Part shown: positions 1 through 6,792 of the stretch, piece by piece
How positions within the stretch are numbered: the stretch's first letter is position 1
How the letters are laid out: each line of letters opens with the position of its first letter
Source: Candidatus Atribacteria bacterium
GTDB lineage: Bacteria > Bipolaricaulota > Bipolaricaulia > UBA7950 > UBA9294
Assembly (NCBI GenBank): GCA_004525685.1
Contig: SPBW01000006.1
Coordinates: 1 to 30,097, forward strand
Direction of reading: 5' to 3'
Length of the DNA stretch: 30,097 nt
Program-made: the position numbers and the translations under genes
Notes under the pieces: generated by a model
Told to the model about the DNA's origin: nothing
The model's input: the letters and a program-made list of their open reading frames with translations, nothing else
The model's database searches: none

Positions 1-427
1 CGGCTGCTGGGTAGACGCCCTCTGGAAGATCAAACAGCCCATACAGTTCTCGGATGGCAGTCAGCGTACCAAGTCCCAAGCTCTCTGCTGCGATGGCCAT
101 GTTCTGTAGTGTGAGGGCGACATCCCAGAAGCAGAACAGAAGATCACGCGTGGTGCCCTGCAGCGGGGCACCCTGGCGCATGGCCATCCATCGATTGTGG
201 CGATGAAGATCAACACACGCGACGATGGCGACGGGGGATCGGACGTCTAGCTTCTTCAGCATTTCGGGGTCATCGACGACAATCAGGCTGTAGAACTGCA
301 TCTCTGCAGGGGTTGCCGCGCGTGTTCCCGCTTTCAGGATGAGATCCAGCGTCTCAGCGTCCACAGGATCTGCCTTGAAGGATCGAATCGTTCGATGGCT
401 CATCAGGATATCTAGGGGCGGATGCAT
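1..427 (-). CDS. Nitroreductase family protein (3' end outside window)
   Basis: Flavin-dependent nitroreductase-like oxidoreductase, of which about 142 N-terminal residues are inside the window; the rest lies beyond base 1. The family uses FMN and NAD(P)H to reduce nitro compounds, quinones and similar substrates. What is seen: the opening motif SHRTIRSFKADPVD, the usual RRSxRxF...PV start of these proteins, and WDVALTLQNMAIAAESLGLGT-like sequence near residues 105-125, the conserved helix of the family. The ATG at 425-427 is chosen because GAGGAGG lies about 8 bases upstream. It is divergent from a LysR-type regulator, so the regulator probably controls it (inference). Substrate cannot be told. 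Confidence 0.8.
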   Translation of the reverse strand, partial: MHPPLDILMSHRTIRSFKADPVDAETLDLILKAGTRAATPAEMQFYSLIVVDDPEMLKKLDVRSPVAIVACVDLHRHNRWMAMRQGAPLQGTTRDLLFCFWDVALTLQNMAIAAESLGLGTLTAIRELYGLFDLPEGVYPAA

Positions 428-489
428 CAGTGGATTCCTCCTCGGGTTGGTGCACTCGGACTGGCTCCATGAAGCGGAGCTTCGGTCAC

Positions 490-519
490 TTGCGCGGACT
501 GTAACGTACTCGCTACAAT
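490..519 (+). promoter_or_regulatory. Possible promoter of the LysR-type regulator
   Basis: TTGCGC (490-495) and TACAAT (514-519) are separated by 18 bases, giving a plausible sigma-70-type promoter with a start near 526, about 40 bases ahead of the regulator's ATG. The -10 match is good and the -35 match moderate. Confidence 0.35.
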
Positions 520-538
520 ATCTCCAATACGACAATAT
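515..538. repeat. Direct repeat ACAATAT in the divergent promoter region
   Basis: ACAATAT occurs at 515-521 and again at 532-538, 17 bases apart, in the AT-rich part of the divergent intergenic region. The first copy overlaps the proposed -10 of the regulator. LysR-type regulators commonly bind such divergent regions, so this may be part of their site, but no clear T-N11-A palindrome was singled out. Confidence 0.25.
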
Positions 539-565
539 AGATAAAATGATAGCCTGGAGGTATTG

Positions 566-1456
566 ATGGAACTGCGGCATCTACGCTACTTCTTAATGGT
601 TGCTGAAGAGCTCCACTTCGGCCGAGCCGCCGAACGCTTGGCTATCAAGCAGCCTCCCCTGAGTCGGCAGATTATGAATCTGGAATCCGAACTGGGAGTT
701 AGGCTGTTCGATCGATCTCATCGACGTGTTACGCTGACACCTTCGGGCCGCTATCTCAAGGATGCGGCCACAAATCTCTTTGCCCAAACCGAACTGATCC
801 GCAATACCGTTGGCCTGATGAAAGAGGGGATGGCCGGGGTCGTGCGCATTGGCTACGTTGGGTCGGCCATGCATTCCATCCTTCCTGGGCTTCTTCGGGA
901 GCTATCGGAACGCTATCCAGAAATCCATCCAGAGTTCTTCGAACTCGATAACGACACGCAGATTCGGGAACTTACGTCGGGACTGATCGATATCGGTTTT
1001 GTCCGCACGCCACTTCACGCGGAGGGGTTGGCCTTGCTTGCCGTGCTTGAAGAGACGTTCTCCTTGGTTTTGTCGGCCGATCATCGCCTTGCTGCCGATC
1101 CGGATATCTCGCTCGACGCGCTGGCCGACGAGCCGTATGTTGGATTCTGTCGCGAGTGTGCTCCCAGCCTCGCGGATCAGATCCTGAAGATCTGCAACGA
1201 CGCTGGCTTCTCGCCACGTATTGTTCACTCAACCAGTCAACTGAATGCCCTTCTACGATTAGTCGAAAGCGGATTCGGCTATTCCATTGTTCCGACATCC
1301 GTGCGGTCCGGCTACAACCTCAACCTGCGGTTTGTTGAGCTTGTGCATGTACCGCACAGAGCCCAGCTGTCAGCTATCTACAATCCTCAACTGCTGTCGA
1401 GCACAGCAAAGACCGTGCTCGATCTCATTGAGCAGACACCCAAGAACAGCGCGTAG
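566..1456 (+). CDS. LysR-type transcriptional regulator
   Basis: DNA-binding regulator of 296 residues, the usual length of the family. Residues 1-60 form the winged helix-turn-helix (MELRHLRYFLMVAEELHFGR, then AAERLAIKQPPLSRQI and LFDR...LTPSG). Residues from about 90 to the end form the periplasmic-binding-protein-like effector domain (VRIGYVGSAMHSILP, DIGFVRTP, GFGYSIVP). The overall look resembles the BenM/CatM aromatic-compound branch, but the ligand is not known. Translation probably starts at ATG 566, because GGAGG at 556-560 is 5 bases upstream; the TTG at 563 in the same frame would be only 2 bases away. It faces away from the nitroreductase, the classic LysR arrangement with its target. 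It converges with the DUF4389 gene with only 24 bases between the stops and no terminator hairpin visible. Confidence 0.93.
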   Translation: MELRHLRYFLMVAEELHFGRAAERLAIKQPPLSRQIMNLESELGVRLFDRSHRRVTLTPSGRYLKDAATNLFAQTELIRNTVGLMKEGMAGVVRIGYVGSAMHSILPGLLRELSERYPEIHPEFFELDNDTQIRELTSGLIDIGFVRTPLHAEGLALLAVLEETFSLVLSADHRLAADPDISLDALADEPYVGFCRECAPSLADQILKICNDAGFSPRIVHSTSQLNALLRLVESGFGYSIVPTSVRSGYNLNLRFVELVHVPHRAQLSAIYNPQLLSSTAKTVLDLIEQTPKNSA

Positions 1457-1480
1457 GCAGTATCCCGTCTGTGGATCCGC

Positions 1481-2848
1481 TCAATTCTCTCCGGGCTCCT
1501 CTTCGCCCATGTCCAGGCGGAACGGCGGATAGTCGTCGTGCATGAGCGCAGTATAGGTGCAGACGCGTAGTACCCAGCGATTGAGGCCCATGAGAAGATC
1601 AAACAGCCCGCGAGGATAGCGGCCCGTGAATAGAAGGATGAACGCTGCCAAGATGGCCAGGATGCCGATGAGGCCGCCTCCTAGCTTGATTGCGGGATTG
1701 TCTATGGCACCGTCTCCCATTGTCCATGCCCACAGCCCGCTGGTGAACAACCCGACGATGATGTAGTGGGGAATGGCCAACAGCCACCACTTAACCAAGG
1801 CCAAGCCGCGAGACAGCTGTTCGGGATAGACGACATCAAAGCGCGCTGGGTAATCGACATCTTGGAGCGTGAATGGCGGATAGCGGTCCGTTGCCAATGT
1901 GCTGTAGGCATAGAATCCAACGCGCCACGTCCAACGAATCACGCCGACGTTAAAATCGAAGATGCCGCGCGGATACCTGCCCGTGAACAGGATGGCAATC
2001 CAAGCGAAGAACGTGAGGATGATAAAAGCCGCCCACAAGAACGCCAACACGATGTAATGGGGAATGGCCAGGAACCACTTGATCAGCCAAAGCACGGGGC
2101 TCAGTCCCTCATCCAAGATGCCTGACACCGTGGCAGGATAGCTGCCGGGCTTCAGAGACGCCGTTGCCGTCGATACGTGGGGGCTCTTGGAGCGGGTCGC
2201 CGCCACCAATAAGAGCGCAGCGAACACAGCAAACACGAAGCCTGCAATCAGCAATCCGATACCAATGGGTCCTAGGATGGGAATACGAACACTGGCTATA
2301 GCTGAGGCAGAGACCCCCATCGTAGCGCTGGCATTCATGACGACGACGGTCCATCGACCTCTTTGAGGCGTCCATGTCAGTGTTTGCTCTCCGCTCCCTT
2401 GGACAGAGGCGGCCCAGATGCCAGCTTCAGAGGGTGCCATCTCTGGCATTCCGCCCGCACGCGCCGCGAGGCGGACGTCGTCCCATCGATCGCCGAGTCG
2501 TTTTGTGATGCTATGGGATACGTTCTCCAAGTAGTCGTCGACGTCTGCCTGGCGTCCGATTCCGACAAAGACGTCTTGTCCCCCACCGGCACGAAGGGTT
2601 AGCCGTGCAGACACGTCGACTTCAGAAGGCCACCAGTCACCGGGATACGATGCAAGATCGATCTCGTCTGTGACGATGGCGTACCCTGCAGGCGCATCCA
2701 GCTGATAGGACGGGCTGTTGAAATAGCCCTCGCTATCGACGAGCTCCTGGTCGGCCCAAAGCAGGGCACCTCCTCCAATCATGAGCCCCAATGCAATGAC
2801 TGCAAAAACCGACCCAAACACCGCCGCAACGACTTTCCCTGCTGTCAT
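1481..2848 (-). CDS. Membrane protein with two DUF4389 units
   Basis: A 455-residue membrane protein of unknown function. One N-terminal membrane segment (about residues 6-30) is followed by a non-membrane region of roughly 150 residues, then a second segment near 190-217. The C-terminal half carries two copies of a DUF4389-type unit. Each has a K(W)xLAIPHYI helix, a hydrophobic stretch ending FTGRYPRG(I/L)FD, then (N/M)xGxxRWxxRV, and ends DxYPPF. The first runs about 245-340 and the second about 350-445. The acidic tail is MGEEEPGEN. ATG at 2846-2848 follows GGGGGGA. DUF4389 proteins are known only as membrane proteins often found in actinobacteria and Chloroflexota-like genomes. The extracytoplasmic region before the repeats could be a sensor or ligand-binding part, but nothing shows this directly. 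Confidence 0.85.
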   Translation of the reverse strand: MTAGKVVAAVFGSVFAVIALGLMIGGGALLWADQELVDSEGYFNSPSYQLDAPAGYAIVTDEIDLASYPGDWWPSEVDVSARLTLRAGGGQDVFVGIGRQADVDDYLENVSHSITKRLGDRWDDVRLAARAGGMPEMAPSEAGIWAASVQGSGEQTLTWTPQRGRWTVVVMNASATMGVSASAIASVRIPILGPIGIGLLIAGFVFAVFAALLLVAATRSKSPHVSTATASLKPGSYPATVSGILDEGLSPVLWLIKWFLAIPHYIVLAFLWAAFIILTFFAWIAILFTGRYPRGIFDFNVGVIRWTWRVGFYAYSTLATDRYPPFTLQDVDYPARFDVVYPEQLSRGLALVKWWLLAIPHYIIVGLFTSGLWAWTMGDGAIDNPAIKLGGGLIGILAILAAFILLFTGRYPRGLFDLLMGLNRWVLRVCTYTALMHDDYPPFRLDMGEEEPGEN

Positions 2849-2937
2849 GTCTATCCCCCCGAAGTATTGGCTTATCTAACGATACAGGCGAATACTCCTG
2901 GAGGCCAAGTGATAGAGATAATCTAGGGGGCGAAATT

Positions 2938-3190
2938 CTACCACCGAGGATCCGATTTCAACGAGGCAAACTCTGGCGCAAGCTGCTCTTCTTCGGAGGG
3001 GATCCACCCCAGGGCATGAGCCTGCTTCAGACACGAGAATGCAGCATCGAGGATGTTGCAGCCAGCCGCAGCGCGAGCTGCTTGGACGGTCACACCGGAC
3101 TCGTTGTGTGAAGAGAATGTAAGGGCGCGTTGGAAGAGGCGATGAGCCTCTGCAGGGTCGCCGTCTAGTGGAGCGTGCGTCGCCTGCCAA
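2938..3190 (-). pseudogene. Out-of-frame tail of the broken acetyltransferase, TPR-like
   Basis: Reading the minus strand in the frame ending at the TAG 2938-2940 gives about 80 residues that look like a real protein end: DGDPAEAHRLFQRAL, then AARAAAGCNILDAAFSCLKQ, then PEFASLKSDPRW. This is the pattern of one to two tetratricopeptide repeats closing with LxSDPRW, which is often seen at the C-terminus of multidomain proteins. No convincing start codon or ribosome site precedes it in this frame. It directly follows the acetyltransferase reading frame, which stops at 3165-3167. I infer it is the original C-terminal extension, separated by a frameshift close to 3165-3200. Confidence 0.5.
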
Positions 3191-3749
3191 CGATCTCGTC
3201 GCCGATCATCTGTGCCAATTCTGTGTGTTTCTCCACATCGAAGTGGACGGCATAAGCGGGGTACTCGTACTGGAACTGGAAGCCGGCCTTCTCAGCTGTC
3301 TTCACTGACTGGATGTTGATCACGTGGCAGTGCCAGCCGATCCTCTCTAATCCGCGAGCAAATCCTTGCTCCAGCGTCAAGCAGGTCATGCCATAGGCTA
3401 AGCCCTTCTGGCGATGTGCTTCATCGACTTCCGGACCGATATCAGACTGGCTTGCAGCGATTGAGTCTGCCAGGCACCAGCCGACGATGCGTTCGCTATG
3501 CATGGCGACGGCGCCGAATCCCCTGTCAAGGAACGCTTGGTGAGATCCGAAATTGTGATCGAACCACTGCGTCATCTTCTCAGGCATCTCGATATCAGAA
3601 TCCAGCAACTCCTGATCCACTGGGCGAATGATGTATCCGGCAGCGACGTCCCCTCGCCATGACTTCGGTGTCTGGGTACACGCGTAATAGAGCCTTCGAT
3701 CAGGAATCGCGACACGAGGGGCAAGGACCTCTTCTAGAGACCTACCCAA
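3165..3749 (-). pseudogene. GNAT acetyltransferase, C-terminal piece of a frameshifted gene
   Basis: About 190 residues continuing an acetyltransferase whose N-terminal part lies at 3734-4051 in another frame. This piece contains the second half of one GNAT-like domain (LEEVLAPRV...RRLYYACT) and a second, clearer GNAT fold: ERIVGWCLADSIAASQSDIG, then VDEAHRQKGLAYGMTCLTLE, the R/Q-x-x-G-x-G/A acetyl-CoA loop, then HCHVINIQSVKTAEKAGF. The only possible local start is a TTG with no ribosome site, so it is unlikely to be an independent gene. Adding one base in the short G run at 3745-3747 joins it to the upstream piece as ...SDASW-GRSLEEV.... It may be a true pseudogene or a sequencing deletion. 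Confidence 0.65.
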
Positions 3750-4051
3750 GAGGCGTCGGAGTAGACGAGAAATGTGAAGACGACGTCCCTGCCGAGGCCC
3801 TTCTCGTCGAACAGCCAGCGATTAAGATCGCGCTGGAACGCAGGATCATCGGGACATCCTGCGAGATAGGTCCAGGCAAAGCCGCCCTCAGGTGCCGCAA
3901 TGAAGACGGCAGTGGGAATCTCTTTGTCATTGGCAACGACGATGCCGGGACGTGTCCCGTCGAGTACGGCCTGAGCCATCGTCTGATCTGCCAATCCATC
4001 GGCCAACAGCTTTATCTGTGGATAGTCTTTGGGATCAACTACCTGAAGCAT
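3734..4051 (-). pseudogene. GNAT acetyltransferase, N-terminal piece of a frameshifted gene
   Basis: The first about 100 residues of an acetyltransferase-like protein, beginning MLQVVDPKDYPQIK and running through GIVVANDKEIPTAVFIAAPE and FAWTYLAGCPDDPAF to FTFLVYSDASW. The frame then runs into a TAG at 3734-3736. Protein-like sequence goes on in the neighbouring frame from 3749. It starts 24 bases after the toxin gene stops, so it was probably the third gene of the toxin-antitoxin transcript. The ribosome site is weak (GAAGA). The whole original gene would have been 2938-4051: two GNAT-like parts followed by a short TPR-like tail. Confidence 0.65.
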
Positions 4052-4075
4052 TCTTCACTCGTTCGTCTTGTCAAC

Positions 4076-4351
4076 TCAGTCGGCATACAGCGGAGGCCAG
4101 ACTCCGGCGAGCCAGAGGGTGTCATCGATACGTCGAAAGAAGAGGCGGTAGTCTCCAACCACAACCTCAAGAAAGGGTATCTCGGGGAGCCCAGACATTG
4201 GGGCTGCCAGACCCTCCAATGCGACAGGATCCGACAGCACCTGCCGCACGCATTGTGCCAGCTGCACGTGACGCCTCCCGGAGCCTTTCTTCAAGTCCTG
4301 ACATGCAAGGCGGAGCTGCCAACGCGCGAAATCCGTAACTTGGATGGTCAT
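4076..4351 (-). CDS. RelE/ParE-family toxin
   Basis: A 91-residue protein that resembles toxins of the RelE/ParE superfamily in size and C-terminal pattern: LEVVVGDYRLFFRRIDDTLW followed by LAGVWPPLY matches the family's beta strands (V...YRLxYR...D..WLxGVxP). RelE members cleave mRNA at the ribosome and ParE members act on gyrase; which applies here cannot be told. Its ATG (4349-4351) overlaps the antitoxin's stop as ATGA, the usual order of antitoxin first with translational coupling. The conserved arginines of the fold are present (DYR, FRR). Confidence 0.82.
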   Translation of the reverse strand: MTIQVTDFARWQLRLACQDLKKGSGRRHVQLAQCVRQVLSDPVALEGLAAPMSGLPEIPFLEVVVGDYRLFFRRIDDTLWLAGVWPPLYAD

Positions 4352-4632
4352 GGGGAGGCCTCGGAAACGACCTGATCCAGTTCTGCGAGCAGTTGCTCAA
4401 CAGAAATGCCTTTGGCAGCCTTGATGTCTTTGTCTCCCATGGCCAGGATGCCAAGAACCTCGCGCTCATAGACCATCCGCTCGTAGGTATCTACGCTAAT
4501 CATGACCGCCGCGGCCCTGCTCCTTTGCATGATGACAATGGGTTCCTCTCCATTCTGGATGGCGCGCAAGATCGCTGATACATCCTGACGAAGATCGGTC
4601 ACAGGAATGAATTTCGGGATATGTCTGGCCAC
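4348..4632 (-). CDS. Phd/YefM-family antitoxin
   Basis: A 94-residue antitoxin partner of the toxin that follows. The N-terminal half shows the Phd/YefM DNA-binding fold: IPKFIPVTDLRQDVSAILR, then EPIVIMQRSRAAAVMISVDTYE, the typical xxTxLRxxxxxxL...xxPxxVTxxGxxxxVxxSxxxYE outline. The acidic C-terminal third (IKAAKGISVEQLLAELDQVV) is the part expected to fold onto the toxin. The start is GTG at 4630-4632 with AGGAGG 6 bases upstream. A near-consensus promoter and an inverted repeat lie directly in front, fitting autorepression by the antitoxin or the complex. Confidence 0.86.
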   Translation of the reverse strand: MARHIPKFIPVTDLRQDVSAILRAIQNGEEPIVIMQRSRAAAVMISVDTYERMVYEREVLGILAMGDKDIKAAKGISVEQLLAELDQVVSEASP

Positions 4633-4642
4633 AGAACCCTCC

Positions 4643-4667
4643 TAACGTACGCTTGAATGTACAGTTA
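4643..4667. promoter_or_regulatory. Inverted-repeat operator of the toxin-antitoxin pair
   Basis: TAACGTAC (4643-4650) and GTAC-A-GTTA (4659-4667) form a near-perfect inverted repeat with one unpaired base and an 8-base centre. It overlaps the -10 box and the expected transcription start, the place where a Phd-type repressor would bind. The function is inferred from position and symmetry. Confidence 0.55.
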
Positions 4668-4684
4668 AGGGGTCGCTAAGTCAA
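4656..4684 (-). promoter_or_regulatory. Sigma-70-type promoter of the toxin-antitoxin pair
   Basis: On the minus strand TTGACT (4684-4679), a 17-base spacer and TACATT (4661-4656) give the best promoter match I found in the window. Transcription should begin near 4649, leaving a leader of about 17 bases before the antitoxin's GTG. It sits just downstream of purF, with no terminator seen between. Confidence 0.7.
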
Positions 4685-4738
4685 CGTTTCCCATAGATCG
4701 CGGTTTGAGATGCGTGGCAAAGAGAAGAGGAATTGCGA

Positions 4739-6166
4739 CTAATTCCTATTTGAATCCTTCTTCTCACGGGCGATATCACGCAGAGCATCGCTACAGGATC
4801 CCGTGGGATAGTCTCCGTTGAAGCAGGCATAGCAACAGGGAAGATCGCTGTAGAGATTCATGAGGGATTCCAACGGTTGGTACACGACAGCGTCGGCCCC
4901 AAGGGCTTCGCGGATGGCTTCGGTCGAGCGGTCGGCTGCGATCAACTCCTCGTGAGTAGACATGTCGATCCCATAGATGCAAGGGAAGCGAATAGCGGGT
5001 GCGGCGGACAGCATGCTGACTTCTCTTGCCCCGGCATTACGAAGAAGTGTCACGAGATGCCGCGACGTTGTCCCACGCACAATCGAGTCATCGACAACTG
5101 CGACATGTTTGCCACGAACGACGTTGCGGATGGGATTGAGCTTCTGCTTGACCAAGTGCTCACGGCGATCTTGCGTTGAGGCAATGAAACTGCGTCCGAT
5201 ATAGGAATTCTTGGCAAGCCCGCGGCGATAAGGAACGCCCAATGCCTCTGCGAGAGCCGATGCAAAGAAGTAGCCTGATGCGGGCACATCAATCACGGTA
5301 TCTGGCTTGATTCCGGCCTGTCGAACGGAGTCAGCGAGTGCGTGTCCCATACGAACACGTTCATCAGCTACCAACCGATCGTGCAGGATGGAATCCTCGC
5401 GAGCGAAGTAGATGTACTCAAAGACGCAAAATGCGGGCTTCTTCTGTACCCCCTGATAGCGATGAATGGTCATGTCATTATCGATGAGAACGGCTTCGCC
5501 AGGTCCAAGGTCGCCGCAATGTGTGTATCCGAGGTAATCGAATGTTGACGATTCCGACGCGAATGCCACATCGCCGTCCTTCTCGCGGATACCGAACGAA
5601 AGCGGGCGAATGCCATGAGGATCTGTGAATGCCAGCATGCCATGGTTGGCGACAATCGCGATGACAGCGTAGGCGCCATGAACATACTCCTGGGTCTCCC
5701 TCACACAGTCGAACAGATCGTCGATCGACAGATTGGCTAGATCGCGCTGCTCAAGATGCGCGGCAAAGGCATACAAGAGGAGCGCGACGTCATTGGATGT
5801 GTCGACCAGGCGATGATGGTCGCGATAGAGCGCTTCGCGAACGGCATGGAAATTGGTGACGTTGCCGTTGTGGACCATCGCCAATCCGTACGGGTAGTTG
5901 ACGTAGACGGGCTGTGCATCAACGGGATCTGTCGATCCCCTTGTCGCATAGCGGATGTGCCCAAGCCCCGAGCATCCGCGAAGGCGCGCAAGGTGTTTCT
6001 CGCCGAACACTTGGTCGATCAAGCCATGGCCTTTCTTAATGTGGAACATGCCATCAAAGGTGACGGCTCCGGCAGCATCCTGCCCGCGGTGTTGAAGCGT
6101 CGCCATGCCATAGAGAAGACGCTGCGCGACGTCTTCTCGACTCCACAAACCCAGGATGCCGCACAT
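4739..6166 (-). CDS. purF: Amidophosphoribosyltransferase
   Basis: First enzyme of purine synthesis: it transfers the amide nitrogen of glutamine to PRPP, giving phosphoribosylamine. The start is ATG 6164-6166, because this places the catalytic cysteine directly after Met (MCGILGLW); 475 residues. The Ntn glutaminase half has LQHRGQDAAG, HIRYATRG and MVHNGNVTN. The phosphoribosyltransferase half has the PRPP loop VAVVDDSIVRGTTS. Cysteines at the positions that bind the 4Fe-4S cluster in the Bacillus-type enzyme are visible (CVFEYIYFAR, FPCIYGID, CYACFNGDYPT), so this is probably the iron-sulfur type, but without a cleaved propeptide. Last gene of the operon, 2 bases after purN, with GGGAG ahead of it. 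I see no terminator hairpin after it. Confidence 0.96.
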   Translation of the reverse strand: MCGILGLWSREDVAQRLLYGMATLQHRGQDAAGAVTFDGMFHIKKGHGLIDQVFGEKHLARLRGCSGLGHIRYATRGSTDPVDAQPVYVNYPYGLAMVHNGNVTNFHAVREALYRDHHRLVDTSNDVALLLYAFAAHLEQRDLANLSIDDLFDCVRETQEYVHGAYAVIAIVANHGMLAFTDPHGIRPLSFGIREKDGDVAFASESSTFDYLGYTHCGDLGPGEAVLIDNDMTIHRYQGVQKKPAFCVFEYIYFAREDSILHDRLVADERVRMGHALADSVRQAGIKPDTVIDVPASGYFFASALAEALGVPYRRGLAKNSYIGRSFIASTQDRREHLVKQKLNPIRNVVRGKHVAVVDDSIVRGTTSRHLVTLLRNAGAREVSMLSAAPAIRFPCIYGIDMSTHEELIAADRSTEAIREALGADAVVYQPLESLMNLYSDLPCCYACFNGDYPTGSCSDALRDIAREKKDSNRN

Positions 6167-6168
6167 GG

Positions 6169-6792
6169 TTACTCCCTTCCCCGCTGGAGCTGAAAGCTCG
6201 TGATGACAGCGTCGTAGTGACCGGCGAATAGTTGAGCAAGGCATCGGCTGTACAGCGCGTGCTCAACCTGTAATCCCCTCTCTGCGATGTCTTCTCTTGT
6301 GAATGCGCCTTCCAGGGACACGGGCTCTTGGTGAAGGACTGGGCCTGTGTCAACGCCCTCGTCGACTAGATGGACAGTAATCGATGTCTCGGTCAGCTTG
6401 TTGGAAGCAGCCCAGCCATAGCCATCGGGGCCTTGATACGCAGCTGTATCTGCTGGATGAATATTCACGATGCGGCCGCGATAGGCGGCGATGACGTCTC
6501 TAGACAGAATACGCATGAATCCGGCAAGGACGATGACGTCGGGAGTCCAATCCGAAAGCGCAGTCAACAGCTTCTGTCCATAGGCAGTGCTATCATGCCC
6601 CTTGGATGAAACGATGCGTGTGGGGAAGCCCAGAGCTTGGGCGCGCTTGATCCCAAGTGCATCCTCTCGATTGGACAGAACGCCGCAAATGGTGCATTGA
6701 CCTTCTAGAATGCCGGATTGGGTCTCTCGTAGAATGGCCTCCATGTTCGATCCCCGGCCTGAGATCAGGATGACAGCGCGTGGGAGTGTCAC
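6169..6792 (-). CDS. purN: Phosphoribosylglycinamide formyltransferase, variant loop
   Basis: Transfers the formyl group of 10-formyltetrahydrofolate to GAR (third step). 207 residues, normal length. The N-terminal phosphate loop ISGRGSNMEAIL and the catalytic triad residues Asn110, His112 and Asp148 are in place; all are offset by four from the E. coli numbering N106/H108/D144. The loop after the catalytic histidine is unusual: IHPADTAAYQGPDGYGW, where classic PurN has HPSLLPAFPG. The start is GTG 6790-6792, overlapping the purD stop as GTGA. The function is supported by the operon and the triad; the altered loop may mark a separate PurN branch. Confidence 0.92.
   Translation of the reverse strand: MTLPRAVILISGRGSNMEAILRETQSGILEGQCTICGVLSNREDALGIKRAQALGFPTRIVSSKGHDSTAYGQKLLTALSDWTPDVIVLAGFMRILSRDVIAAYRGRIVNIHPADTAAYQGPDGYGWAASNKLTETSITVHLVDEGVDTGPVLHQEPVSLEGAFTREDIAERGLQVEHALYSRCLAQLFAGHYDAVITSFQLQRGRE

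Noticed and set aside
2876..3190. A 104-codon minus-strand frame after the acetyltransferase.
   Set aside because: Its composition is Arg/Cys/Ser-rich and unlike protein. The adjacent frame gives a sensible TPR-like ending, so this one is a shadow.
6167..6244. An upstream in-frame extension of 26 codons for purF.
   Set aside because: It would bury the catalytic cysteine that must follow the initiator Met, and it overlaps the end of purN. ATG 6166 has its own ribosome site.
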